Source: Phycisphaerae bacterium
GTDB taxonomy: Bacteria; Planctomycetota; Phycisphaerae; UBA1845; PWPN01
Length of the DNA: 41,303 nt
Assembly: GCA_012719955.1 (NCBI GenBank)
Contig: JAAXZI010000206.1
Location: 1-41,303 of the forward strand
Direction of reading: 5' to 3'
Below the pieces are notes generated by a model. It was not told the origin of the DNA. It saw only the letters and a program-made list of their open reading frames with translations, and searched no databases. Shown here one piece after another: positions 23,088 to 31,244 of the stretch; positions within the stretch are counted from its first letter, which is position 1, and every line of letters starts with the position of its first letter. A program made the translations under genes and the position numbers.

Positions 23088-24263
23088 ATGAACAGAGAGA
23101 ATCCCCCCTCGGACGTGATCGTCATCGGCGGCGGCATCGTGGGCATGTCCACGGCCTGGCAGCTTGCCAAAGAGGGCCTGAGCGTCACCATTCTGGAACG
23201 CGGCCGATGCGGCCAGGAAGCCTCCTGGGCCGGGGCCGGCGTGCTGCAGTGCGGCAACTGGCATCGCCGCGACCCGCTGGTCGTCCTGCTGCGCGAGAGC
23301 CTGCGGCGTTATGACGCCTTCACGGCCGAGCTTCGCGAGCAGACGGGCATCGACCCCGAGTTCATCCACTGCGGCAGCTTCGAGCTGCTCTTCGAGGACC
23401 AGCAGTATCGCATGGCCGCCAGCGAGGTGCGGGCAGCCGAGAGCTATCGTGAGACGTACGGCCGGGCGGTGCTGGAGCTGCTGCCGCCGGAGGAAGCGCG
23501 TAAGATCGAACCCAACATCAGCGCGGAAATTCTCGGCGTCAAGGCCAACTCGGTGAACTGCCAGATTCGCAACCCCCTGCTGGTGGCGGCGGTCAAGACG
23601 GCCTGCCTGGCGGCAAAGGTGCGGATCGTCGAGGACTGCTCGGTCCGCGAGATTCTGCGCGACGGCGACAAGGTCACCGGCGTGAAGTCCGACCAGGGCA
23701 CGTTCAGCGGCCCGAACGTGGTTCTCGCGGCGGGCTCGTGGTCCTCGCTCATCGAGCGGGAGGTCGGTCGGCTGGTGCAGGTCTACCCGGTTCGCGGCCA
23801 GATTGTGCTGCTGGAGCGGTCGCCGCGGCTGTTCACGCACATCGTCGATCGCGGCAAATGCTACATGGTCCCCCGGCTGGACGGGCGGATCGTGGTGGGT
23901 GCGACCGAGGAGCACGAGACCGGCTATGACAAGCGCAACACCGTCGAGGGGCTGAACCATCTGCTGACGCTGTGCCAGAAGCTGGTGCCGGCCCTGGCCG
24001 GCGTGCCGGTGGTGCGCACGTGGGCCGGTCTGCGGCCGGGCACGCCGGACCGCGGCCCGTACATCGGCGCGGTGCCGGGCTGGCGCGGGCTGTGGTCGGC
24101 TACCGGCCACTTCCGCAGCGGCCTGATTCTCGCCCCCATCACCGGCCAGATCATGGCCGACCTGATCATCCGCGGACAGACGCCGTGGGACATCAGCCGG
24201 CTTGCTCCCGGCCGGGAGATTACGAAGGGCAAGCCGATGGTGGAAGATCCATCGGGGGCGTGA
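23088..24263 (+). CDS. thiO: FAD-dependent glycine oxidase-like protein (ThiO type)
   Basis: 391 residues from the ATG at 23088; the GTG at 23061 is an alternative, and neither has a clear SD. A DAO-family flavoprotein: Rossmann motif DVIVIGGGIVGMSTAWQLAKEG, then GRCGQEASWAGAGVL, typical of ThiO, and a C-terminal WAGLRPGTPDRGPYIG ... ATGHFRSGLILAP. ThiO oxidises glycine to the imine needed for thiazole formation by ThiG, and thiS-thiG are present 13 kb away. A different amine substrate is possible. It is convergent with larE across a long inverted repeat. Confidence 0.8.
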   Translation: MNRENPPSDVIVIGGGIVGMSTAWQLAKEGLSVTILERGRCGQEASWAGAGVLQCGNWHRRDPLVVLLRESLRRYDAFTAELREQTGIDPEFIHCGSFELLFEDQQYRMAASEVRAAESYRETYGRAVLELLPPEEARKIEPNISAEILGVKANSVNCQIRNPLLVAAVKTACLAAKVRIVEDCSVREILRDGDKVTGVKSDQGTFSGPNVVLAAGSWSSLIEREVGRLVQVYPVRGQIVLLERSPRLFTHIVDRGKCYMVPRLDGRIVVGATEEHETGYDKRNTVEGLNHLLTLCQKLVPALAGVPVVRTWAGLRPGTPDRGPYIGAVPGWRGLWSATGHFRSGLILAPITGQIMADLIIRGQTPWDISRLAPGREITKGKPMVEDPSGA

Positions 24264-24268
24264 TGGTC

Positions 24269-24440
24269 GGTTGTCAGTGGTTCGTTGTCAGTTGTTGGGT
24301 TGGTGGTCCTTTTGTCAGTTGTGAGAGCCGGCGGATGTGTCCGATCGGTCGGATCCGACAGATCGGTCCGATCAGTCAGCACAACTGACCAAAGAACAAA
24401 AGACCCAGCAACTGACTACTGACAAGTGACCACTGACAAA
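24269..24440. repeat. Imperfect inverted repeat between convergent thiO and larE
   Basis: The left arm (about 24269-24325) is built of GTTGTCAGT units and the right arm (about 24378-24440) of their complement ACTGACAAC/ACTGACAA. They pair with gaps over about 60 bases. The centre holds the palindrome GTCGGATCCGAC (24348-24359) and two direct copies like GATCGGTCGGATC. Repeats of this style occur between genes in many environmental genomes. It probably works as a bidirectional terminator. Confidence 0.6.
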
Positions 24441-24445
24441 ACAAT

Positions 24446-25279
24446 TCATTTGCCCCGCGCGGGCACGTTGATCTGTATGACCTCATTCATGCTCCCGCTG
24501 CGGAAGCCACGCAGGTCTACGGTGACATACTTGTAGCCGAACTCGCGCAGGGTCGCGTCGATTTTGCGCAGCATCTCCGGCTGAAGGGCGTCGGTAATCC
24601 GGTCCTGGGGCAGCTCGATGCGGGCCAGGTTATTGTGATGCCGCACCCGGCACTCGCGGAAGCCCAGCGAGTGAAGAAACGCTTCGCTGCGCTCGATCAT
24701 CTTGAGCTTTTCGGGAGTGATGGTCTCGCCGTACTGCACCCGGCTGGACAGGCAGGGGCTGGCCGGCTTGTCGAAGATGGGGATGCCCAGCTTGGCGCTC
24801 AGATAGCGGATGTCCTCCTTGGTCATGCCGGCCTCGGCACACGGAGAGCGCACGGCATGCTCGCTGGCCGCCTGAATGCCCGGGCGCCAGTCACTGTAAT
24901 CGTCGGCATTGATGCCGCTCAGGGCAGCGTTCAGACCGTACTCCCGGATGAGGTTGTCGAGTTTGCCATAGAGCTCCGACTTACAGAAGTAACAGCGGTT
25001 GGCCGGGTTGGAGGCGTAGTTGGGATCCTTCATCTCCTCGGTTTCCACGACCACGTGCCGGGCTCCGAACTGTTCCGCCAGCTTGCGGGCTTCCTCGAAC
25101 TCAGCCTCGGCCAGGCTGTCGCTCTTGCCGGTGACGGCCACGACGTTCTCCGGCCCCAGCGTGTCGATCGCAACCTTCAACACGAACGTGGAATCCACCC
25201 CCGCCGAAAACGCCACCGCCACGCGCTTCAGCGAGCGGAGAATCTCTTTCATCTCTTCCAGTTTCTGCTCAGGTGTCAT
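24446..25279 (-). CDS. larE: LarE-type ATP-dependent sacrificial sulfur transferase
   Basis: 277 residues from the ATG at 25279 (GGAGG five bases upstream). PP-loop SAGVDSTF at 25-32 adenylates the substrate. Cys176 in KPASPCLSSR coincides with the sulfur-donating Cys176 known from Lactobacillus LarE. CYFCK near residue 96-100 carries two further cysteines. In the family LarE sulfurates a nicotinic-acid-derived dinucleotide product to build the nickel pincer cofactor of lactate racemase. No larB, larC or larA is nearby, so the cofactor may serve another enzyme elsewhere, or the protein may have another sulfur role. Confidence 0.9.
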   Translation of the reverse strand: MTPEQKLEEMKEILRSLKRVAVAFSAGVDSTFVLKVAIDTLGPENVVAVTGKSDSLAEAEFEEARKLAEQFGARHVVVETEEMKDPNYASNPANRCYFCKSELYGKLDNLIREYGLNAALSGINADDYSDWRPGIQAASEHAVRSPCAEAGMTKEDIRYLSAKLGIPIFDKPASPCLSSRVQYGETITPEKLKMIERSEAFLHSLGFRECRVRHHNNLARIELPQDRITDALQPEMLRKIDATLREFGYKYVTVDLRGFRSGSMNEVIQINVPARGK

Positions 25280-25354
25280 AACCGCCTCCGGCCTTTCGCA
25301 ACATCGTGGATTATTATATGGTTCAGCGGGCCGGGTACCAATCATGGAGAACCA

Positions 25355-25410
25355 GGGGTTAGGGACGAGGGGCGAGGGGGAGGGATTAGGGATTGGGAAC
25401 GAGGGGTGGG
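25355..25410 (+). promoter_or_regulatory. G-quadruplex-prone tract between larE and pabB
   Basis: Nine G-runs of three or more bases are separated by loops of one to five bases, with TTAGGG and ATTAGGG telomere-like units. The tract lies in the divergent region between larE and pabB. It could form one or two quadruplexes on the + strand. It may also just be a remnant of a low-complexity intergenic repeat. Confidence 0.55.
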
Positions 25411-25473
25411 CCGCCTTTTCAGAGGTGGGTTCACGATTTCGTGCGATCGATGCGGGCAGGATGGATTTCTCGG

Positions 25474-26877
25474 ATGGCAGTGCGAGCCTTTGCGGTTGAT
25501 GATCGGCCCAGTGTCGAGGCGGTAATTGCCGCCCTCGCGCAGCGCCCGACCCCCGCTGTCCTGGATAGCGCCGAAGCCGGTCCAGGCCGGGGCCGCTACA
25601 CCATCATGGCGTTTGATCCCGTCGAAGCGCACTCGTGGGACGCCGGCGGTAAAGACCCTTTTGAGGCCATGCGGAGCCACCTGGAGCGAACTGTTGCTTC
25701 CATGCCCCAGGGCGCCGGCATGTGTACCACGGTTCAAGAGCCGTGGCACACACCGGCACAGTTCCTCGGCTGGATCGGCTACTTCGCGTACGAGGCCGGC
25801 CGGTACATCGAGCGTCTGCCAGACCGGGCCTGCGCCGACATCGGCCTGCCGGTCGCCCGCTTTGCCCTCTACGACACCACCGCCGGTCACGACGCGGTCA
25901 CCGGCCGATGGACCGTGGGGGCGGCAAGCGAGAGACAGGTGGCTCAATGGCGGAGCATCCTGGCAGGCGCCCGGCCGGTGGAAATCACCGCCCCCCCGCC
26001 GTCCGGGGCCGTCACCGACAATATGACCCGCGAGCAGTACCTGCGGCAGGTGGCGCGGGCTCGCGATTACATCGCCGCCGGCGATATCTTTCAGGTCAAC
26101 TTTGCCCGGCGAGAGACGTTCGTCCTGCGGGAGCCGCCGTGGCGGGCGTACCTGCGACTCCGGCGGGTGAACCCGGCCGCCTATGGAGCCTTCCTGGCCT
26201 GGGACGACGTCGCAATCCTCAGCGCCTCGCCCGAGCTGTTCCTTCAGCTTCGCGGACGGGAGGCGATCAGCCGCCCCATCAAGGGCACCCGGCCCCGCTC
26301 AAGCGACCCAGTTCTCGATGCGGCCTTGCGGGCGGAACTGGCCAGCAGCGCCAAGGATCGGGCGGAGCTGGCCATGATTGTCGACCTGATGCGGAACGAT
26401 CTTGGCCGGGTGTGCGAGTACGGCTCTGTCCGCGTGGTTCCGCAGCCGGACTCCGTCGCTTACCCTTACGAGTTGGAGACGCACCCGACGGTGCACCATC
26501 TGGTCGCCACGGTGGCCGGCCGGCTCAGGGAGAGTTGCGATGCGATCGACCTCGTCCGGGCTTGTTTCCCGGGCGGGTCCATCACCGGCGCCCCCAAGGT
26601 GCGGGCCATGGAGATCATCGACGAGCTGGAGCCCACGCAGCGGAGCGTGTATACCGGCTCTGTGGGAATGTTCGGACTGGATGGCTCGATGACGTTGAAT
26701 ATCGCCATCCGCACGCTGATCGCCGCGAACGGGCGGATGCATCTGTACGCCGGCGGCGGCATTGTGGCCGATTCCGTTCCGGAGGATGAGTACGAAGAGA
26801 CGAGGGCCAAGGCCCGCGGGATGCGCCGGGCATTGGGAGTAGAAAGCAGCCACGCGCACACGGAGAGTGAAGTGTGA
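25474..26877 (+). CDS. pabB: Aminodeoxychorismate synthase component I
   Basis: Converts chorismate, with ammonia from PabA, to aminodeoxychorismate for folate. 467 residues from the ATG at 25474; ATG 25450 is an alternative, and neither has a strong SD. The chorismate-binding domain is clear: AGDIFQVNFARRE, SPELFL, ISRPIKGTRPR, DRAELAMIVDLMRNDLGR, PGGSITGAPKVRAMEIIDELE and YAGGGIVADSVPEDEYEET. The Lys in PIKGT is the residue that marks PabB; TrpE has PIAGT, so this is PabB rather than anthranilate synthase. pabC follows after 100 bp. The glutaminase partner pabA is not in the window. Confidence 0.93.
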   Translation: MAVRAFAVDDRPSVEAVIAALAQRPTPAVLDSAEAGPGRGRYTIMAFDPVEAHSWDAGGKDPFEAMRSHLERTVASMPQGAGMCTTVQEPWHTPAQFLGWIGYFAYEAGRYIERLPDRACADIGLPVARFALYDTTAGHDAVTGRWTVGAASERQVAQWRSILAGARPVEITAPPPSGAVTDNMTREQYLRQVARARDYIAAGDIFQVNFARRETFVLREPPWRAYLRLRRVNPAAYGAFLAWDDVAILSASPELFLQLRGREAISRPIKGTRPRSSDPVLDAALRAELASSAKDRAELAMIVDLMRNDLGRVCEYGSVRVVPQPDSVAYPYELETHPTVHHLVATVAGRLRESCDAIDLVRACFPGGSITGAPKVRAMEIIDELEPTQRSVYTGSVGMFGLDGSMTLNIAIRTLIAANGRMHLYAGGGIVADSVPEDEYEETRAKARGMRRALGVESSHAHTESEV

Positions 26878-26929
26878 GAGATGGAGAGAATGCGGGGAGC
26901 CCCCCTTTCTCTTTGTTGCTCCATCTCTC
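26876..26929 (+). promoter_or_regulatory. Stem-loop between pabB and pabC
   Basis: GAGAGATGGAG (26876-26886) pairs perfectly over 11 bp with CTCCATCTCTC (26919-26929); a GGGG/CCCC stem lies inside. The structure begins at the pabB stop and ends 48 bp before pabC. Without a clear T-run it may stabilise the pabB end or reduce pabC expression. Confidence 0.45.
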
Positions 26930-26977
26930 CTTCTCGGTATCTTTGCTGCCTGTCCTGGCATGTAGATGGAGCCATTC

Positions 26978-27823
26978 ATGAGCGAGCAGGTTTATCTTAA
27001 CGGCGAACTGATCGATGCGACGGCGGCGAAGGTGAGTATCACCAACCCGTCTTTCCAGCATGGGGTGGGGCTATTTGAGACGCTGCGGACCTATGACGGT
27101 CGGCCCTTCGCCCTGGACCGTCACATCGCCCGCATGCGCGACTCGGCCGGGAAGCTGGACATGCCCCTGGCCAACGTCCTGGACGAGGTGCCGGCGGCGG
27201 TGGAAGCGGTGATCATCGCCAATGCCCTCAAGAACGCGCGGCTTCGCTTCACGGTCACGCCGCCGGGTACGCACGAGGAATCACCCCGCCCGACGCTGCT
27301 GGTCATGGCCCAGGAGACGACCGGCTACCCGCCCGAGCTCTACGAAGCGGGCATGACCGTCTACGTGGCCGACCGGTTCCGGCAATCGAACCAGGATCCG
27401 CTGGCCGGGCACAAGACCACCTCTTACTACCCCCGGCTGGTGGCCCTGCAACTGGCCCGGTCCAAAGGCTGCGGCGAGGCCATCTGGGCCACGCCCTCCA
27501 ATTACCTCGCGGAGGGCAGCCTGAGCAACCTGTTCATCGTCAAAGCCGGCCGGCTCAAGACCCCGCCGGTGGACACGCCGATCCTTCCGGGCATCACCCG
27601 GGCCATCGTGCTGGAGCTGGCAAAAACCGAAAACATCCCCGCCGATGAGGCCCCCTGCACGATCAACGATCTGCTGGATGCGGATGAGGTGTTCCTGACC
27701 AACGCCATCATGGAGGTGATGCCGGTCACGCGCGTGGAGCGCCGGGCGATCGCCAATGAGAAACCCGGGCCGATCACCCAACGACTGCGCGAGGCTTATC
27801 AGAAGCTCACTTCGCAGGCTTGA
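26978..27823 (+). CDS. pabC: Class IV aminotransferase, probably aminodeoxychorismate lyase
   Basis: 281 residues from the ATG at 26978, which has TGGAG six bases upstream. Fold-type IV PLP enzyme: VYLNGELIDATAAKVSITNPSFQHGVGLFETLRTYDGRPFALDRHIARM at the start, the PLP lysine in AGHKTTSYY, then NYLAEGSLSNLFIVKAGRLKTPPVDTPILPGITRAIVLELA and a late EVFLTNAIMEVMPVTRV. PabC removes pyruvate from aminodeoxychorismate to release p-aminobenzoate. The family also contains IlvE and D-amino-acid aminotransferase; the position directly after pabB is the main argument for PabC. Confidence 0.87.
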   Translation: MSEQVYLNGELIDATAAKVSITNPSFQHGVGLFETLRTYDGRPFALDRHIARMRDSAGKLDMPLANVLDEVPAAVEAVIIANALKNARLRFTVTPPGTHEESPRPTLLVMAQETTGYPPELYEAGMTVYVADRFRQSNQDPLAGHKTTSYYPRLVALQLARSKGCGEAIWATPSNYLAEGSLSNLFIVKAGRLKTPPVDTPILPGITRAIVLELAKTENIPADEAPCTINDLLDADEVFLTNAIMEVMPVTRVERRAIANEKPGPITQRLREAYQKLTSQA

Positions 27824-27838
27824 GCGGTTGTGACAGCC

Positions 27839-27861
27839 GGGTGTGTTGGGCAATCACACCC
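27839..27861. terminator. Hairpin between convergent pabC and the FHA-GspE gene
   Basis: GGGTGTG (27839-27845) and CACACCC (27855-27861) pair perfectly around a nine-base loop, within the 68-bp convergent gap. No T-run on either strand, so it is only a probable bidirectional end. Confidence 0.35.
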
Positions 27862-27891
27862 CGCCTCTGACCGTTGACAACCAGCCAGCTA

Positions 27892-29607
27892 TCAGTCGCG
27901 CGTGGCCACGCGCTCCACCTCCTCAAGCGTGGTCACCCCCTCCACCACCTTTCTGAACCCGCTCTCCTGGAGCGTCTGGTAGGTCCACTCGCCCGCGGCC
28001 CGGCGGATGTCGTGGATGGTTCGCGTGGTCATCAGGGCGTCGCGCAGGTTGTCATTGAAATTAAGCATCTCGAAGATGGCCGTCCGGCCCCAGAACCCCA
28101 CGCCCAGGCACTTGCGGCAGCCCACCTGCGTGTAGATGTGGTCGATCTTCTTGTTCTCCATCTTCATGGCGATGAGCTGGCTGGGACGGGGCCGTACCGC
28201 GCGCTTGCAATGCGGGCACAAGACGCGCACCAGCCGCTGAGCCAGGCACAGCGACACCGAGTTGGCGATCATGTAGGACTCGACGCCCAGGTCCAGCAGC
28301 CGGAAGATCGAGCTGATGGAATCACGGGCGTGCAGCGTGGTGAACACCAGGTGCCCGGTCATGGCCGCCTGCAGGGCCGTCTTGGCCGTTTCGTGATCGC
28401 GGATCTCGCCCACCAGGATGACGTCGGGGTCCTGGCGCAGGACCGACTTGAGGATGTCGCTGAAATCGTGGCCTCTCTTCAGATCCACCTGGATCTGCGT
28501 GATGCCGTTCATGTGATATTCGATGGGGTCTTCGATGGTCACCACGTTGCGCGAACGGCAGTCGATGGAGCGGATGCAGGTGTAGAGGGTGGTGGTCTTT
28601 CCGCTGCCGGTCGGGCCGCTGACGACAATCATGCCGGCGTCGAGATGGCAGACGGAACGGATCTGGGTGAGCATGAGGGCAGACAGCCCCAGGTCCGCCA
28701 GCGTCTCCGGCAACACGGCGGTATCCAGGATGCGAATCACCAGCTTTTCACCGTGGTGCGTGGGGGTGAACGACACCCGGCAGTCCACGCGCCGGCCGAC
28801 CACGACGGTGAAGCTGCCATCCTGGATATTCTTGCGCCCGGCGATGTCCAGGTCGGACAGGATCTTGACCACACCCAGCACGCCCCGGCCCACGGCCGCG
28901 GGCAACAACACCACGGGCAGCATCTTGCCATCAACGCGGAAGCGGACGGCGTATCCTTCACGCACGGGGTCGAAGTGCAGGTCCGTCGCGCGGGTGCGAA
29001 AAGCCCCGTAAAAGACCAGCCGAAGGGTGCGGACGGCCTCGCTGGAGGTTTCCAGGTTCGCGGCCGTATGCACGGATTTGCCGTGGCAATCCACCAGCGA
29101 AACCGCTTCCAGGGGAAAGCCCGGGTCGGTGCCGGCGGTTCGCAGGTTATTGAGGTCCCGCCGGGCGTTGGCCATGATGCGCTCGGGAGTCAACCCCTCT
29201 TCTTCCACGTCGATCAGGGCCCGCAATGGCTTGTCGTCGTCATCCACGACGTCTGCGACCGGCACCGCCTCCTCGTTGTCAACCATGGTTTCGGCGGGGC
29301 TGGCCGGCTGGGCCACCGGGAGGGACTCCGCATAGATCCGCAGGGTGGTCTTGCCGATGGTGAAGGACTCGCCGAAGGCGATCTCGACCTCGCTGACGCG
29401 TTTGCCTTTAACCTTGGTCCCATTGCGGGAATCCAGGTCGCGCAGCAGGTAGCCGCCCACGCTGGGCACGAGAAAGCAGTGATGCCGGCTGGCCCGCTCA
29501 TCTTCGATGACAATGTCGTTATCGCCCTGCCGGCCGATGGTGACCCGGCCTTCAGGCAGATCGATCGTTCGCGAGCCGGCAGCAGTGAGAATCTGAAGCA
29601 CCGCCAT
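27892..29607 (-). CDS. FHA domain fused to a GspE/PilB-type secretion ATPase
   Basis: 571 residues. Residues about 20-76 are an FHA phosphothreonine-binding domain (VTIGRQGDNDIVIEDERASRHH, LRDLDSRNGTKVKG). A linker with acidic DDDD follows. From about 185 on it is a hexameric traffic ATPase: TDLHFDPVREGYAVRFRVDG, Walker A GPTGSGKTTT (about 328-337), Asp box VTIEDPIEY, Walker B ILVGEIRD, a His-box region GHLVFTTLHA, and a zinc module LCPHC ... GCRKC. Ordinary GspE/PilB carry an N1/MshEN domain at the front; here FHA replaces it. It probably drives pilus or secretion assembly under control of protein phosphorylation. No pilin or secretin gene is nearby; a PilZ gene is divergent from it. Confidence 0.9.
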   Translation of the reverse strand: MAVLQILTAAGSRTIDLPEGRVTIGRQGDNDIVIEDERASRHHCFLVPSVGGYLLRDLDSRNGTKVKGKRVSEVEIAFGESFTIGKTTLRIYAESLPVAQPASPAETMVDNEEAVPVADVVDDDDKPLRALIDVEEEGLTPERIMANARRDLNNLRTAGTDPGFPLEAVSLVDCHGKSVHTAANLETSSEAVRTLRLVFYGAFRTRATDLHFDPVREGYAVRFRVDGKMLPVVLLPAAVGRGVLGVVKILSDLDIAGRKNIQDGSFTVVVGRRVDCRVSFTPTHHGEKLVIRILDTAVLPETLADLGLSALMLTQIRSVCHLDAGMIVVSGPTGSGKTTTLYTCIRSIDCRSRNVVTIEDPIEYHMNGITQIQVDLKRGHDFSDILKSVLRQDPDVILVGEIRDHETAKTALQAAMTGHLVFTTLHARDSISSIFRLLDLGVESYMIANSVSLCLAQRLVRVLCPHCKRAVRPRPSQLIAMKMENKKIDHIYTQVGCRKCLGVGFWGRTAIFEMLNFNDNLRDALMTTRTIHDIRRAAGEWTYQTLQESGFRKVVEGVTTLEEVERVATRD

Positions 29608-29733
29608 GCTGGAAATGATACACCATCACCGGCCGGACGGGAATCCCCTCAAACAGCGCCGGCCGGGTGAGTCCCCAAATCCAGGCTACGGCCGCGGGTG
29701 CGCAGCGATTTTATTGGACGGGAAGGGGAACCA

Positions 29734-29794
29734 GCTTCAAGTGTTTTCCCCCTGGCCCGTGCTTGCTTGAAGCCAAATTTGTATGCCAAATTTG
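29734..29794. promoter_or_regulatory. Hairpin and tandem GCCAAATTTG sites upstream of the PilZ gene
   Basis: GCTTCAAG (29734-29741) and CTTGAAGC (29766-29773) are inverted repeats. Directly after are two identical GCCAAATTTG boxes (29772-29781 and 29785-29794), each containing the palindrome CAAATTTG, 13 bp apart. They are AT-rich in GC-rich DNA and look like a double operator in the divergent region. Confidence 0.4.
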
Positions 29795-29842
29795 ACGATG
29801 AGAGAACTAACGATTCTCCGGTGTAAACGGGGGTCACGCGAG

Positions 29843-30331
29843 ATGGCAGTCGACACGAGAGATTGCGAACTGCTGGACGCGCTGCTCGATGAGCTTGACA
29901 TCAAAGCAAGACAGCAACATGTCGGGGAGCGATCCAGCGAGTATTGGGTATGCCAGCGCCGGTTCCCTCGCCATCCGTTCCGCACCGTGTGCAAGGTCCG
30001 TTTCCTGAACCCGGGGTCATTCACTATCGCCGAACTGCCCGGCCGGACCCGCAACCTTTCCCGCAACGGGCTTGGACTGATTGTCCGGCGGGTCTTTGAG
30101 TTAGGCGATCCGATCGAAGTGGAAGTCCAGCCTCCCAACCGCGCCCCGGTGTATATGGCCGGCCTGATTCGGTTTTGCCGTTATGCGGGACGGGGCTATC
30201 ACGAAATCGGTCTGCAGCTCAAGGTGGCGAGCCCTGAGCCGGTTATCTCCAGGCAGCCTTCGGTCAGTCCCGAGCTCATCCAATGGCTGCGCGGCAGAGA
30301 GGATCTGGACCAACGGGCCGAGTCCGCCTGA
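29843..30331 (+). CDS. PilZ-domain protein
   Basis: 162 residues from the ATG at 29843; in-frame ATGs at 29798 and 29783 exist, but the latter lies within putative operator boxes, so I use the later one. PilZ domains bind cyclic di-GMP through an RxxxR motif and a D/NxSxxG motif. Here RRFPRHPF (residues about 38-45) and TRNLSRNGLGL (about 70-80) fill these roles, with Asn replacing the usual Asp. A helical front (CELLDALLDELD) and a 30-residue tail flank the domain. The position opposite the FHA-GspE gene suggests c-di-GMP control of that ATPase; this is inference. Confidence 0.8.
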   Translation: MAVDTRDCELLDALLDELDIKARQQHVGERSSEYWVCQRRFPRHPFRTVCKVRFLNPGSFTIAELPGRTRNLSRNGLGLIVRRVFELGDPIEVEVQPPNRAPVYMAGLIRFCRYAGRGYHEIGLQLKVASPEPVISRQPSVSPELIQWLRGREDLDQRAESA

Positions 30332-30371
30332 TCGGGATTTCCCCGCCGGCGGGATCTGCGGGGCATCGCTG

Positions 30372-31244
30372 TCACGCCAGTGCCAGATTGCGCAGCACCA
30401 TCCCCGTGGATTCCGAGCGGTTCAGCGTATAGAAGTGAATGCCGTCCACCCCGCCACGGATTAATTCTTCACACATCCGGGTCGCCAGTTCGACGCCGTA
30501 TTGACGTGCGGCCTCATCGTCATCGGCGTAGGCATCCAGTCGGTCCAGGACGCCGGGCGGCAACTTGGCCCCGCACAGGCCGCAAAAACGCTTGATTTGA
30601 TGGGTGCTTAGAATCGGCAGCACCCCAGCCACGATCGGCACCTTCACGCCCAGCTTGCCGCGCAGGTAATCCCGAAATTCAAAGAAATCACGGTTGTCGT
30701 AGAAAAGCTGGGTAATGATGGCGTCGGCCCCGGCTTCGACCTTGGCGGCCAGCCGCTGCCAATCGAGGTACTTGTCCGGGCATTCCGGGTGACCCTCGGG
30801 ATAGCCGGCGACGGCCACATCAAACCCGCCGATCTCCTTGATGAAGGCGACCAGATCCCGCGCCAGCCGGAACCCGTCGGCCGGCGGACGGAAATCGGCC
30901 ACTCCTTTCGGCGGATCACCCCTCAAGGCCACGATGTTGTTGATGCCGTTGGCCCGGGCTTCCATCAGGTATTCGCGGATGGCCTCGCGGGAACCGCCCA
31001 GGCAGGTGAGATGGCTCGCGGCATCGATAGGGAACTCCCGCCGGATGCGGCTGAGGATCTCCATGGTTTTCTCATGCGTGGTGCCGCCGGCCCCATAGGT
31101 GCAGGTCAGGAATGCGGGCCGGAGCTTGAGCATCTCGGGAATGGCTCGCTCGAACAGGCGCACCTCGCCCTCCGGCGTCTTCGGTGGAAAGAGCTCGAAT
31201 GAAATCACCAGTTTGCTGGAACGATGTAATTCAGAAAGCAGCAA
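30372..31244 (-). CDS. metF: Methylenetetrahydrofolate reductase
   Basis: Reduces 5,10-methylene-THF to 5-methyl-THF for methionine synthesis, using FAD. 290 residues, normal length. The start is TTG at 31244, preceded by AGGAG at seven bases; no Met lies nearby, so this TTG is well supported. Motifs: SFELFPPKTPEGE, FLTCTYGAGGTTHEKT, LTCLGGSREAIREYL, NIVALRGDPPKG, ITQLFYDNRDFFEF, GVLPILSTHQIKRF and GVDGIHFYTLNRSE. It is convergent with the PilZ gene, 40 bp apart. Methionine and folate genes are scattered in this window rather than in one operon. Confidence 0.95.
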   Translation of the reverse strand: MLLSELHRSSKLVISFELFPPKTPEGEVRLFERAIPEMLKLRPAFLTCTYGAGGTTHEKTMEILSRIRREFPIDAASHLTCLGGSREAIREYLMEARANGINNIVALRGDPPKGVADFRPPADGFRLARDLVAFIKEIGGFDVAVAGYPEGHPECPDKYLDWQRLAAKVEAGADAIITQLFYDNRDFFEFRDYLRGKLGVKVPIVAGVLPILSTHQIKRFCGLCGAKLPPGVLDRLDAYADDDEAARQYGVELATRMCEELIRGGVDGIHFYTLNRSESTGMVLRNLALA

